Assembly: GCA_038231215.1 (NCBI GenBank)
Contig: JBBRLS010000018.1
Coordinates: forward strand, 17,259-81,258
DNA from: Schlegelella_A sp038231215
GTDB lineage: Bacteria > Pseudomonadota > Gammaproteobacteria > Burkholderiales > Burkholderiaceae_C
Reading direction: 5' to 3'
Length of the DNA: 64,000 nt
The first letter of the stretch is position 1. The number at the start of each line of letters is the position of its first letter. The notes below the pieces were generated by a model. That model saw nothing but the letters and a program-made list of their open reading frames with translations. It did not search any database and was not told the origin of the DNA. Of the stretch, positions 1 to 8,311 are shown one piece after another. A program made the translations under genes and the position numbers.

Positions 1-232
1 CCGCCTCGACGCCCCGCGCGCTCTTCAGGTCGAGCGTTACCGAACGGCGTCCGCGCAGCATCACGTCGGTACGGCGCGCGCGGCCGAAGCCCAGCTCGCC
101 GTCGGTCGGGCGGTCGACGAGCAGCACGTCGGCGCCCATGTCGGCGAGCATCATGGCGCCGAACGGAACCGGGCCGATCGCCTCGAATTCGAGGATGCGA
201 AGTCCGGAAAGAGGCCCCATCGGCGCCGTCAT
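1..232 (-). CDS. CaiB/BaiF-type CoA transferase or alpha-methylacyl-CoA racemase, N-terminal part
   Basis: Only the first 77 codons are in the window; the gene runs off the left edge. The start is ATG at 232. The N-terminus reads MTAPMGPLSGLRILEFE, followed by GPVPFGAMMLADMGADVLLV and a D-R-P segment, the usual opening of family III CoA transferases (PF02515). The motif around MLADMGADV and the later SVTLDLK are typical, and the GP-PF-AMMLAD form is closest to alpha-methylacyl-CoA racemases. The gene starts 10 nt after the icmF stop on the same strand, so it is probably the third gene of the ppk2-icmF operon and acts on branched acyl-CoAs. Racemase versus CoA transferase cannot be decided from this fragment. 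Confidence 0.8.
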   Translation of the reverse strand, partial: MTAPMGPLSGLRILEFEAIGPVPFGAMMLADMGADVLLVDRPTDGELGFGRARRTDVMLRGRRSVTLDLKSARGVEA

Positions 233-242
233 GTCGCGAGAC

Positions 243-3200
243 CTACATGCTCCGCCGATACTGCCCGCCGACCTCGAACAGCGCGTCGGTGATCTGGCCG
301 AGCGAGCAGACGCGCACCGCGTCCATCAGCACCTCGAACACGTTGACGTTGGCGATGACGGCGCTCTTCAGGCGCTGCAGCATGGCCGGCGACTCGCCCG
401 CGTGACGCGCATGAAAGTCGGCGAGCCGGGCGAGCTGGCTCTGCTTTTCCTCTGCCGTCGATCGCTGCAGTTCGACGTGGTCGGGCGCCGTGTCGCCGTG
501 CGGATTGCGAAAGGTGTTGACGCCGACGATCGGGTACTCGCCCGAGTGCTTCTGCATCTCGTAGTGCATCGACTCTTCCTGGATCTTGCCGCGCTGGTAG
601 CCGGTCTCCATCGCGCCGAGCACGCCGCCGCGCTCGGCGATCTTCTCGAACTCCGAGAGCACCGCTTCCTCGACCAGCTCGGTCAGCTCGTCGATGATGA
701 ACGAGCCCTGGTTCGGGTTCTCGTTCTTCGCCAGACCCCACTCGCGGTTGATGATGAGCTGGATCGCCATCGCCCGGCGCACGCTGTCTTCGGTCGGCGT
801 CGTGATCGCTTCGTCGAAGGCATTCGTGTGCAATGAATTGCAGTTGTCGTAGATCGCGATCAGCGCCTGCAGCGTGGTGCGGATGTCGTTGAACTGCACT
901 TCCTGCGCGTGCAGCGAGCGGCCGCTCGTCTGCACGTGGTACTTGAGCTTCTGGCTGCGCTCGTTGGCGCCGTAGCGGTGGCGCATCGCCACCGCCCAGA
1001 TGCGCCGCGCGACGCGGCCCATCACCGTGTACTCGGGGTCCATGCCGTTGGAGAAGAAGAAGCTCAGGTTCGGCGCGAACTCGTCGACCTTCATGCCGCG
1101 CGCCAGGTACGCCTCGACGAAGGTGAAGCCGTTCGAGAGCGTGAAGGCAAGTTGGCTGATCGGGTTGGCGCCCGCTTCGGCGATGTGATAGCCGGAGATG
1201 CTGACCGAGTAGAAGTTCTGCACCCGGTGCTGCACGAACCTCTGTGCGATGTCGCCCATCACCTTGAGCGAGAACTCCGTCGAGAAGATGCAGGTGTTCT
1301 GGCCCTGGTCTTCCTTCAGGATGTCGGCCTGCACCGTTCCGCGCACGTTCTGCTTGACCCACCTGGCGATGTCGGCCGCTTCGCCGGCTTCCGGCTCGCG
1401 GCCTTGCTCGGCCTCGAACTTGTCGAGCTTCTGGTCGATCGCCGTGTTCATGAACATGGCCAGGATCGTCGGCGCCGGCCCGTTGATCGTCATGCTCACG
1501 CTGGTCGTGGGGCTCGTCAGGTCGAAGCCGGAATAAAGGACCTCCATGTCCTCGAGCGTGGCGATCGAGACGCCCGAATTGCCGACCTTGCCGTAGATGT
1601 CGGGCCTGAGGGCCGGGTCGTTGCCGTACAGCGTGACCGAGTCGAAGGCGGTCGACAGGCGCTTGGCCGGCATGCCGGCCGAGAGCAGCTTGAAGCGAGT
1701 GTTGGTCTTGAAGGCGTCGCCCTCGCCGGCGAACATGCGTGTCGGATCCTCGTTCTCGCGCTTGAACTCGAAGGTGCCCGCGGCATACGGAAACGCGCCA
1801 GGCACGTTGTCGAGCAGCAGCCACTTCAGGATCTCGCCGTGATCCTCGTAGCGCGGCAGGGCGACCTTGCGGATCTTCGTCCCCGAGAGCGACGTGGAGA
1901 CGAGTGCAGTGCGGATCTCGCGATCGCGCACGGTCACCACATATTCGTCGCCGGCGTAGGCCTGCTGCAGCGCAGGCCATTCGGCGAGCAGACGACGCGC
2001 GTTCGGGTCCAGCCGCTGCTCGCGCTCGGCGGCCAGCCCGTTGACGGCGCCGACCGCGTTCATCTTTTCCGGGTTGGCCTCGGTCAGCATGCGGCCGCTC
2101 TCGCGCAGCTGCTGGATCTCGCGCGCCAGGCGGGCCTGGGCGAGGGCGTGCTTCTTGTAGTGGCGAACCGCATCGGCGATGTCGGCCAGGTAGCGCGACC
2201 GCGCGCCGGGAACGATGGGCACCTGGTGCGTGCTGTGCCGGGTCGACGCGGCGGGCAGCGCGCCGCCGGCCCGCGCCGGCAGGCCGAGCGCGACCAGGCG
2301 CGCCAGCATCGCCTGGTAGAGCGCGGTGACGCCGTCGTCGTTGAAGCGGCTGGCCATGGTGCCGAACACCGGCATCTCGTCGGGCCGCCGGCCAAACGCC
2401 TCGCGGTTGCGCTGCACCTGCTTGGCAACGTCGCGCAGCGCGTCGGCGGCGCCCTTGCGGTCGAACTTGTTGATGGCGACGAACTCGGCGAAGTCGAGCA
2501 TGTCGATCTTCTCGAGCTGGCTGGCGGCGCCGAACTCCGGCGTCATCACGTAGACCGGCACGTCGACCAGCGGCACGATCGCCGCGTCGCCCTGGCCGAT
2601 GCCCGAGGTCTCGACGATGACGAGATCGAAGCCGGCCGCCTTCACCGCCGCCAGCACGTCGGGCAGGGCGGCGCTGATCTCCGAGCCGAAGTCGCGCGTC
2701 GCCAGCGAGCGCATGAAGACGCGCGGGCCGTCGTCCCACGGCGCGATGGCGTTCATGCGGATGCGGTCGCCGAGCAGCGCGCCGCCGCTCTTCCTCCGCG
2801 ACGGGTCGATGCTGATGACGGCGATCTGCAAGGCATCGCCCTGGTCGAGGCGCAGGCGCCGGATCAGCTCGTCGGTGAGGCTGGACTTGCCGGCGCCGCC
2901 GGTGCCCGTGATGCCGATCACCGGCGTCTTCGCGGCGGCCGCCGAGCTGCGCAGATCGCCGAGCAGCGACGGCGCCGCGGCACCGTTCTCGATCGCCGTG
3001 ATGAGCTGCGCGAGGGCGCGACGCGACGACCGACTGCTGCCCCGGATCGCATCGAGCGTGGTCGGCGCGTACGGCGACAAGTCGACGTCGCAGCGCATCA
3101 TCATCTCGCCGATCATGCCGGCCAGGCCCATTCGCTGGCCGTCTTCGGGGCTGTAGATGCGTTCGACGCCATAGGCCTGCAGCTCGGCGATCTCGCTCGC

Positions 3201-3539
3201 CACGATGACGCCGCCGCCGCCGCCGAAGACCTTGATGTGCGCGCCGCCGCGCTCCCTGAGCAGGTCGACCATGTACTTGAAGTACTCGACGTGGCCGCCC
3301 TGGTAGGAGCTGATGGCGATGCCCTGCACGTCTTCCTGGAGCGCCGCCGTCACCACCTCATCGACCGAACGGTTGTGGCCCAGGTGCACGACCTCGGCGC
3401 CCATTCCCTGAAGGATGCGGCGCATGATGTTGATGGCCGCGTCGTGCCCGTCGAAGAGCGCCGCGGCGGTGACGAAGCGCACCTTGTGCGCCGGCCGGTA
3501 TTGGGCCAGCGCCTTGTAGTCGGCGGAGAGTTCGGTCAT
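243..3539 (-). CDS. icmF: Fused isobutyryl-CoA mutase with GTPase chaperone domain (IcmF)
   Basis: This 1098-residue protein has the IcmF order. The B12-binding domain comes first (about residues 20-150, with the DGHDAA segment carrying the cobalt-ligand histidine near residue 31). A MeaI-type G domain follows (P-loop GTGGAGKSS near residue 215, NKFD base motif near 355), then a linker and the acyl-CoA mutase barrel in the C-terminal half. IcmF enzymes interconvert isobutyryl-CoA and n-butyryl-CoA (some also isovaleryl/pivalyl-CoA), and the G domain loads and protects the cobalamin. Length matches the family (about 1,090). The ATG at 3539 is preceded by a weak AGAGA site. It lies 42 nt after ppk2 and 10 nt before a CaiB-type gene, suggesting an operon for branched acyl-CoA metabolism. 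Confidence 0.95.
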   Translation of the reverse strand: MTELSADYKALAQYRPAHKVRFVTAAALFDGHDAAINIMRRILQGMGAEVVHLGHNRSVDEVVTAALQEDVQGIAISSYQGGHVEYFKYMVDLLRERGGAHIKVFGGGGGVIVASEIAELQAYGVERIYSPEDGQRMGLAGMIGEMMMRCDVDLSPYAPTTLDAIRGSSRSSRRALAQLITAIENGAAAPSLLGDLRSSAAAAKTPVIGITGTGGAGKSSLTDELIRRLRLDQGDALQIAVISIDPSRRKSGGALLGDRIRMNAIAPWDDGPRVFMRSLATRDFGSEISAALPDVLAAVKAAGFDLVIVETSGIGQGDAAIVPLVDVPVYVMTPEFGAASQLEKIDMLDFAEFVAINKFDRKGAADALRDVAKQVQRNREAFGRRPDEMPVFGTMASRFNDDGVTALYQAMLARLVALGLPARAGGALPAASTRHSTHQVPIVPGARSRYLADIADAVRHYKKHALAQARLAREIQQLRESGRMLTEANPEKMNAVGAVNGLAAEREQRLDPNARRLLAEWPALQQAYAGDEYVVTVRDREIRTALVSTSLSGTKIRKVALPRYEDHGEILKWLLLDNVPGAFPYAAGTFEFKRENEDPTRMFAGEGDAFKTNTRFKLLSAGMPAKRLSTAFDSVTLYGNDPALRPDIYGKVGNSGVSIATLEDMEVLYSGFDLTSPTTSVSMTINGPAPTILAMFMNTAIDQKLDKFEAEQGREPEAGEAADIARWVKQNVRGTVQADILKEDQGQNTCIFSTEFSLKVMGDIAQRFVQHRVQNFYSVSISGYHIAEAGANPISQLAFTLSNGFTFVEAYLARGMKVDEFAPNLSFFFSNGMDPEYTVMGRVARRIWAVAMRHRYGANERSQKLKYHVQTSGRSLHAQEVQFNDIRTTLQALIAIYDNCNSLHTNAFDEAITTPTEDSVRRAMAIQLIINREWGLAKNENPNQGSFIIDELTELVEEAVLSEFEKIAERGGVLGAMETGYQRGKIQEESMHYEMQKHSGEYPIVGVNTFRNPHGDTAPDHVELQRSTAEEKQSQLARLADFHARHAGESPAMLQRLKSAVIANVNVFEVLMDAVRVCSLGQITDALFEVGGQYRRSM

Positions 3540-3581
3540 GGGCGTCTCTTGCGGGTAGGGCGGCCTGGGCGCGAACGAACG

Positions 3582-4439
3582 CTAAGGCACCTTGAGGTTC
3601 GACAGCGACGGGTCGCCCGGGGGGTAGCGCAGCTTCAAGTCGATCAGCGCCTTCTTGACGACGCCGGCAATCATCAGGTTGCGGTGCGTCTTCGAATCCG
3701 CCGGAACGATCGTCCACGGCGCCCAGGTCGTGCCGGTCGCGGCGACGACGGCGCTGTAGGCCGCCTGGTACTCGTCCCAGTGCTTGCGGGCTTCGAGGTC
3801 GCCGAGCGCGAACTTCCAGTGCTTGGTCGGGTCGTCGAGCCGCTCCTGCAGGCGCAGGCGCTGCTCTTCCTTCGAGATGTGGAGCAGGAACTTGAGGACG
3901 ATCGTGCCGGTCTCGACCAGCATGCGCTCGAAGTCGTTGATCTGCGCGTAGCGCTGCTTCGTCTCTTCCTTCGTGATCCAGCCCTTGACGACCGGCACGA
4001 GCACGTCTTCATAGTGGCTGCGGTTGAAGAGCAGCACCTCGCCGGCGGCCGGCACCTTCTGGTGGATTCGCCAGAGATAGTCGTGTGCGCGCTCCTCGTC
4101 GGAAGGCGCCTTCCAGGCGACGGTGTGCACGCCGAGCGCGCTCATCTGGCCGAACACGCCGCGGATCGTGCCGTCCTTGCCACTCGTGTCGGTGCCCTGC
4201 AGGACGACCAGCAGCTTGAAGCGCCGGTCGGCGTAGAAGAGGTCCTGGAGCTTGTCGAGCTCGACCGCGAGCGTCGCGGCGGCCGCCTTGTCGGCCGCCT
4301 TGTCGCCCGACGAGAACGGCTTGGCATCGGAGGCGATGCGCGACAGCTCGAACGACCTGCGCCCGCGCCGCCGGTCGCCTGCCGTTGCGCCGGCAAACTG
4401 GAAGTCGGCCAGGCGCGCGCTGCTTTTGCTTTTCGCCAA
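3582..4439 (-). CDS. Polyphosphate kinase 2 family protein
   Basis: PPK2 enzymes (PF03976) move phosphate between polyphosphate and nucleotides. The Walker-A-like loop GTDTSGKDG and the lid segment FNRSHYEDVLVPVV are both present, with the RIHQKVPAAGEVLLFNRS strand between them. The chosen start is a TTG at 4439 with a good GGTGGAGA site 6 nt upstream, giving 285 aa; an in-frame TTG at 4484 would add 15 residues and begin inside the palindrome arm. Substrate class (AMP or ADP/GDP) cannot be assigned by eye. It is the first gene of the apparent ppk2-icmF-CaiB operon. NTP regeneration next to a GTP-consuming mutase is suggestive, but that link is inference. Confidence 0.9.
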   Translation of the reverse strand: MAKSKSSARLADFQFAGATAGDRRRGRRSFELSRIASDAKPFSSGDKAADKAAAATLAVELDKLQDLFYADRRFKLLVVLQGTDTSGKDGTIRGVFGQMSALGVHTVAWKAPSDEERAHDYLWRIHQKVPAAGEVLLFNRSHYEDVLVPVVKGWITKEETKQRYAQINDFERMLVETGTIVLKFLLHISKEEQRLRLQERLDDPTKHWKFALGDLEARKHWDEYQAAYSAVVAATGTTWAPWTIVPADSKTHRNLMIAGVVKKALIDLKLRYPPGDPSLSNLKVP

Positions 4440-4482
4440 GTTGTCTCCACCGCCGTAGAAGGCGTCGCCTCGACGCGAGGCC

Positions 4483-4502
4483 AATTGACGTATACGTCAA
4501 TT
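4483..4502. promoter_or_regulatory. 20-bp perfect palindrome, candidate MerR/LiuR operator
   Basis: The 20 bases AATTGACGTATACGTCAATT form a perfect palindrome in the divergent region between ppk2 (minus) and the DUF4864 gene (plus). The inner 16 bases match 14 of 16 positions of the palindrome at 21382-21397, in front of the MerR/LiuR-like gene. Shared half-site: ACGT with flanking CAA. It probably controls ppk2-icmF, and perhaps the divergent gene. Confidence 0.7.
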
Positions 4503-4602
4503 ACAAGTGTAGCGCCGTGCGCCGGGCTTTCTGGCCGGGCGGACGACGGCAGGGTCGCTCCCGCTTTACAGTCGCGTGCTCGAACCCACCCGAGGAGCTG
4601 CC

Positions 4603-5046
4603 ATGACCCGCGTCGACCGCGCTTTCGCCAGTTTGCTGTTCGCCGTCGCGTTCGCGCTGCTCGCCGCGCCGGCGGCGCGCGCCGAGCGTGTCTCCAGCGA
4701 CGATTCGAGGGCAGTCCGCGCCGTCGTCGAGGCGCAGCTCTCGGCCTTTGCCGCCGACGACGCCAAGCGCGCGTTCTCGTACGCCGCGCCGTCGATCCGC
4801 GAGATGTTCGGTACGCCCGACCGCTTCATGGCGATGGTGCGCGCCGGCTATCCGGTCGTCTACCGGCCGGCCTCGGTGGTCTTTCTCAATCCCGAACGGG
4901 TCGAGGGGCAGTTGTTGCAGGGCGTGCATCTCACCGATGGCAGCGGCGCGCTCTGGCTCGCCGTCTACCGGCTCGAGCGGCAGCCCGACAAGTCCTGGCG
5001 CATCGCCGGCTGCGACGTGCAGCCGAGCACGGGCAAGATGACCTGA
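4603..5046 (+). CDS. Secreted DUF4864 domain protein
   Basis: This 147-residue protein has a clear signal peptide: basic start MTRVDR, a hydrophobic run to about residue 22, and an AxA-type site APAARA before ERV. The mature part resembles DUF4864, a small SnoaL/NTF2-like fold: RAVVEAQLSAFAADDAKRAFSYAAPSIREMFG, then a FMAMVRAGYPVVYRP segment. Function is unknown; location is predicted periplasmic. The ATG at 4603 has GAGGAG 5 nt upstream. It precedes coaX by 14 nt and may be cotranscribed with it. Confidence 0.8.
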   Translation: MTRVDRAFASLLFAVAFALLAAPAARAERVSSDDSRAVRAVVEAQLSAFAADDAKRAFSYAAPSIREMFGTPDRFMAMVRAGYPVVYRPASVVFLNPERVEGQLLQGVHLTDGSGALWLAVYRLERQPDKSWRIAGCDVQPSTGKMT

Positions 5047-5060
5047 CCCGGGTCGAGGCC

Positions 5061-5828
5061 ATGGCCTTCCTCGCGCTCGACATCGGCAACACCCGCCTCA
5101 AGTGGGCGCTCTACAGCGCGCCCAAACCCGGCGCGGGACTGCTCCATCACGGCGCCGTCTTTCTCGAAGCGATCGACGACTTGGCCGAATCGCAGTGGCG
5201 CGCCCTACCGGCGCCCACGAGCATGCTCGGCAGCATCGTCGCCGGCGAAGGCATTCGCCGGCGCGCCGAAGCGCAGCTCGAGATCTGGGACGTCGAGCCG
5301 CGCTGGGTGGTGAGCTCGGCTTCGGCCGGCGGCGTGACCAACGGCTACGACCATCCGACCCGGCTCGGCGTCGACCGCTGGGTGGCGCTGATCGGCGCCC
5401 GGCAGCGCATCCTGTCGCGCGGCGCACCCCGGCCGGTGCTCGTCGTCATGGTCGGCACCGCGGTGACGGTCGACGCCCTCGACGCCAGCGGGCGCTTTCT
5501 CGGCGGCCTGATCCTGCCCGGCTTCGGCCTCATGCTGCGCGCGCTCGAGATGGGGACGGCGGGATTGAAGGCTCCGACCGGCGAGGCCGTCGACTTTCCC
5601 ACCAATACCAGCGACGCGCTGATGAGCGGCGGCTCCGAAGCCATCGCTGGCGCGGTCGGTCGCATGTACCGCAAGCTCGAGAACAAGAGCGGCGAGGCGC
5701 CGGCCATCTTCATGGGCGGCGGCGCCGCGGTCAAGCTGGCGGCTATCACCGACCAGCCGGTCGAGATGGTCGAGACGCTGATCTTCGACGGCCTGCTGCA
5801 CCTGCAGTCGAGGCGGCTCGCGCTCTGA
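5061..5828 (+). CDS. coaX: Type III pantothenate kinase
   Basis: CoaX phosphorylates pantothenate, the first step of coenzyme A synthesis, in the cytoplasm. The N-terminal phosphate loop ALDIGNTRLKWAL, the GVDRWVALIGAR motif (usual GxDR) and the VGTAVTVDAL segment, where the catalytic aspartate lies, are all present, plus GGLILPGFGLM. At 255 aa it has family length. The ATG at 5061 follows the DUF4864 stop closely, and the osmC-like gene follows 29 nt after the stop. Type III kinases are not feedback-inhibited by CoA, as known for the family. Confidence 0.95.
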   Translation: MAFLALDIGNTRLKWALYSAPKPGAGLLHHGAVFLEAIDDLAESQWRALPAPTSMLGSIVAGEGIRRRAEAQLEIWDVEPRWVVSSASAGGVTNGYDHPTRLGVDRWVALIGARQRILSRGAPRPVLVVMVGTAVTVDALDASGRFLGGLILPGFGLMLRALEMGTAGLKAPTGEAVDFPTNTSDALMSGGSEAIAGAVGRMYRKLENKSGEAPAIFMGGGAAVKLAAITDQPVEMVETLIFDGLLHLQSRRLAL

Positions 5829-5857
5829 CCGCCGACGGCCGACGAGGAGGTTCGCGC

Positions 5858-6337
5858 ATGGCCCATCACACGGCAGAGACGATCTGGAGCCGCGGCGACG
5901 CCAGCCGCGAAGACTTCGTCGCCAACCGCTACAGCCGGCGCCACCTGCTGCGCTTCGACGGCGGTGCCGAGCTGCCGGGATCGTCGTCGCCGCATGTCGT
6001 GCCGCTGCCGTATTCGGACGCGGCGGCGGTCGACCCGGAAGAAGCCTTCGTCGCCTCGCTCTCGAGCTGCCACATGCTGTGGTTTCTCTCGCTCGCCGCG
6101 CGCGACCGCTTCTGCGTCGATCACTACGCCGATGCGGCGACCGGCCTGCTGGCGAAGAACGCGGAGGGATGCCTGGCGATGACGGTCGTGATCCTGCATC
6201 CGTCGGTCGTGTTTTCCGGCGAGCGGATGCCGAGCCGGGCCGACATCGAGCGGCTGCACCACGAGGCGCATGAGTCGTGCTTCATCGCCACTTCGGTGAA
6301 GTCCGAGGTGCGTTGCGAGCCGGTGTTCGCGGCCTGA
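5858..6337 (+). CDS. OsmC-like peroxiredoxin
   Basis: This 159-residue protein matches the OsmC/Ohr fold. The first active cysteine is in VASLSSCHMLWFLSLAA and the second in EAHESCFIATSVKSEV, which are the two conserved positions of the family. Family members reduce organic hydroperoxides with thiol partners in the cytoplasm. The ATG at 5858 has a strong GAGGAGG site at 5844-5850. It is the last gene of the coaX group and faces hslU, with a hairpin repeat (6341-6376) between them. Confidence 0.9.
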   Translation: MAHHTAETIWSRGDASREDFVANRYSRRHLLRFDGGAELPGSSSPHVVPLPYSDAAAVDPEEAFVASLSSCHMLWFLSLAARDRFCVDHYADAATGLLAKNAEGCLAMTVVILHPSVVFSGERMPSRADIERLHHEAHESCFIATSVKSEVRCEPVFAA

Positions 6338-6340
6338 AGA

Positions 6341-6376
6341 CCCTCACCCCGGCCCTCTCCCGCAAGCGGGAGAGGG
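6341..6376. repeat. Dispersed CCCTCTCCCGC hairpin repeat, copy 1 (likely bidirectional terminator)
   Basis: CCCTCTCCCGC, a two-base loop and GCGGGAGAGGG form an 11-bp perfect stem at 6353-6376, preceded by CCCTCACCCCGG. The element sits between the convergent osmC-like and hslU genes. Related copies lie at 52326-52411 and 60371-60408. No long T tract is present, so a terminator role is inferred from position and stem strength. Confidence 0.75.
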
Positions 6377-6386
6377 GGCAAGTCGG

Positions 6387-7721
6387 TTAGAGGATGTAGC
6401 GGGAGAGGTCGACGTCCTGCGCCAGCTCGGCGAGCTTGGAGTCGACCGCGGCGGCGTCGATGACGATGGTCTGGCCGCCGCGGTTGGGCGCATCGAAGCT
6501 CACTTCGTCGAGCAGCCGTTCCATCACCGTCGAGAGGCGGCGCGCGCCGATGTTCTCGGTGCGCTCGTTGACGTCGTAGGCGATCTGCGCGATGCGCCGG
6601 ATTGCGGCCGGCGCGATCTCGAGCGTCACGCCTTCGGTCGCGAGCAGCAGCGTGTACTGCTTGACGAGGCTGGCGTGGGTCTGCGTCAGGATCGCCTCGA
6701 AGTCGTCGACCGAGAGCGGGCCGAGCTCGACGCGGATCGGAAAGCGCCCCTGCAGCTCGGGGATCAGGTCGCTCGGCTTGGCGAAGTGGAACGCGCCCGA
6801 GGCGATGAACAGGATGTGGTCGGTCTTCACCATCCCGTACTTGGTGTTGACGGTCGTGCCCTCGACCAGCGGCAGCAGGTCGCGCTGCACGCCCTGGCGC
6901 GAGACGTCGGCGCCCTGCGTCTCAGAGCGCGAGGCGACCTTGTCGATCTCGTCGATGAAGACGATGCCGTTCTGCTCGGCGTTGGCGAGCGCGGTCGCCT
7001 TGACCTCGTCGTCGTTGACGAGCTTGGCGGCTTCTTCGTCGACGAGGAGCTTGTGCGCCTCGACGATCTTCATCTTGCGCGCCTTCTTCTTGCCGCCACC
7101 GAGGTTGGCGAACATGCCGCGCAACTGCTCGGTCATGTCTTCCATGCCGGCCGGGCCCATGATCTCCATCGACGGCTTGGCCTCGGCGACCTCGATCTCG
7201 ATCTCGCGGTCGGCCAGCGCGCCTTCGCGCAGGCGCTTGCGCATCACCTGACGCGCCGTGTTGTCGGCCGAGGGCGAGGGCGCCAGGCCGAACTCGGCGC
7301 GCGTGCCAGGCACGATGATCTCGAGGATGCGGTCTTCGGCGGCGTCTTCGGCGCGCGCGCGCTGGCGGCGCATGGCCGTCTCGCGCTCCTGCTTGACGGC
7401 CATGTCGACGAGGTCGCGGATGATCGAGTCGACGTCCTTGCCGACGTAGCCGACCTCGGTGAACTTGGTCGCCTCGACCTTGATGAAAGGCGCGTCGGCC
7501 AGCCGTGCGAGGCGGCGCGCGATCTCGGTCTTGCCGACGCCGGTCGGGCCGATCATGAGGATGTTCTTCGGTGTGATCTCGCCGCGCATCGCTTCGTCGA
7601 CCTGCTGGCGGCGCCAGCGGTTGCGCAGCGCGATCGCGACGGCGCGCTTGGCGCCCGACTGACCGACGATGTGCCGGTCGAGCTCGGAGACGATCTCCTG
7701 CGGCGTCATGCTCGACTTCAT
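6387..7721 (-). CDS. hslU: ATP-dependent protease ATPase subunit HslU
   Basis: HslU is the AAA+ unfoldase that feeds substrates to HslV. Walker A (MIGPTGVGKTEIA) lies near residue 50-60, Walker B in GIVFIDEIDKV, and sensor/arginine-finger segments in the ERTENIGARRLSTVME region. It ends in the conserved DLSRYIL tail that inserts into HslV. It has 444 residues (E. coli 443). The ATG at 7721 overlaps the hslV TGA by 4 nt (ATGA), indicating translational coupling; an ATG 5 codons downstream is an alternative start. Confidence 0.97.
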   Translation of the reverse strand: MKSSMTPQEIVSELDRHIVGQSGAKRAVAIALRNRWRRQQVDEAMRGEITPKNILMIGPTGVGKTEIARRLARLADAPFIKVEATKFTEVGYVGKDVDSIIRDLVDMAVKQERETAMRRQRARAEDAAEDRILEIIVPGTRAEFGLAPSPSADNTARQVMRKRLREGALADREIEIEVAEAKPSMEIMGPAGMEDMTEQLRGMFANLGGGKKKARKMKIVEAHKLLVDEEAAKLVNDDEVKATALANAEQNGIVFIDEIDKVASRSETQGADVSRQGVQRDLLPLVEGTTVNTKYGMVKTDHILFIASGAFHFAKPSDLIPELQGRFPIRVELGPLSVDDFEAILTQTHASLVKQYTLLLATEGVTLEIAPAAIRRIAQIAYDVNERTENIGARRLSTVMERLLDEVSFDAPNRGGQTIVIDAAAVDSKLAELAQDVDLSRYIL

Positions 7722-8254
7722 TCCAGCGTCTCGATCGTGTGGTTCTGGTTCGTGTAGATGCACAGATCGCCGGCGATCTCGAGCGAGCGCTTGACGATCT
7801 CCCTCGGCGCCAGCTCGGTGTTCTGCAGCAGCGCGCGCGCCGCCGCGCTGGCATAGGAGCCGCCCGAGCCGATGGCGACGATGCCGTACTCGGGCTCGAG
7901 CACGTCGCCGTTGCCGGTGATGATGAGCGAGCTCTCGTGATCGGCGACGGCGAGCATTGCCTCGAGCCGGCGCAGCACGCGGTCGGTGCGCCAGTCCTTG
8001 GTCAGCTCGATGGCCGAGCGCACGAGGTTGCCCTGGTGCTTCTCGAGCTTGGCCTCGAAGCGCTCGAACAGGGTGAAGGCGTCGGCGGTCGCCCCGGCAA
8101 AGCCGGCCAGCACCTTGTCGTGATGCAGGCGCCGGATCTTCTTCGCCGTCGCCTTGACGACGATGTTGCCGAGCGTGACCTGGCCGTCGCCGCCGAGCGC
8201 CACGACGTGGCCGCGGCGCACGCTGACGATCGTCGTGCCGTGATAGTTTTCCAT
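7718..8254 (-). CDS. hslV: ATP-dependent protease peptidase subunit HslV
   Basis: HslV is the proteasome-like threonine peptidase of the HslUV complex. The sequence MENYHGTTIVSVRRG places the catalytic threonine after a short HG propeptide, as in other betaproteobacteria. GGDGQVTLG and the GNGDV/IGSGGSYASAAA segments are conserved. It has 178 residues, normal length. The ATG at 8254 gives this form. It is the first gene of the hslV-hslU pair. Confidence 0.97.
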   Translation of the reverse strand: MENYHGTTIVSVRRGHVVALGGDGQVTLGNIVVKATAKKIRRLHHDKVLAGFAGATADAFTLFERFEAKLEKHQGNLVRSAIELTKDWRTDRVLRRLEAMLAVADHESSLIITGNGDVLEPEYGIVAIGSGGSYASAAARALLQNTELAPREIVKRSLEIAGDLCIYTNQNHTIETLE

Positions 8255-8311
8255 CCCGCGCAGATTGTGACGCGGCCGGCCGGCTTCAAGCCGCGCCCGC
8301 CCCAAGCCAGG

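Noticed and set aside
909..5060. A very long open frame on the plus strand, antisense to icmF and ppk2
   Set aside because: Its translation is Arg/Ala/Val-rich without motifs, it is the complement of well-recognised genes, and it only becomes real where it enters coaX in the same frame at 5061. Long antisense frames are expected at this GC content.
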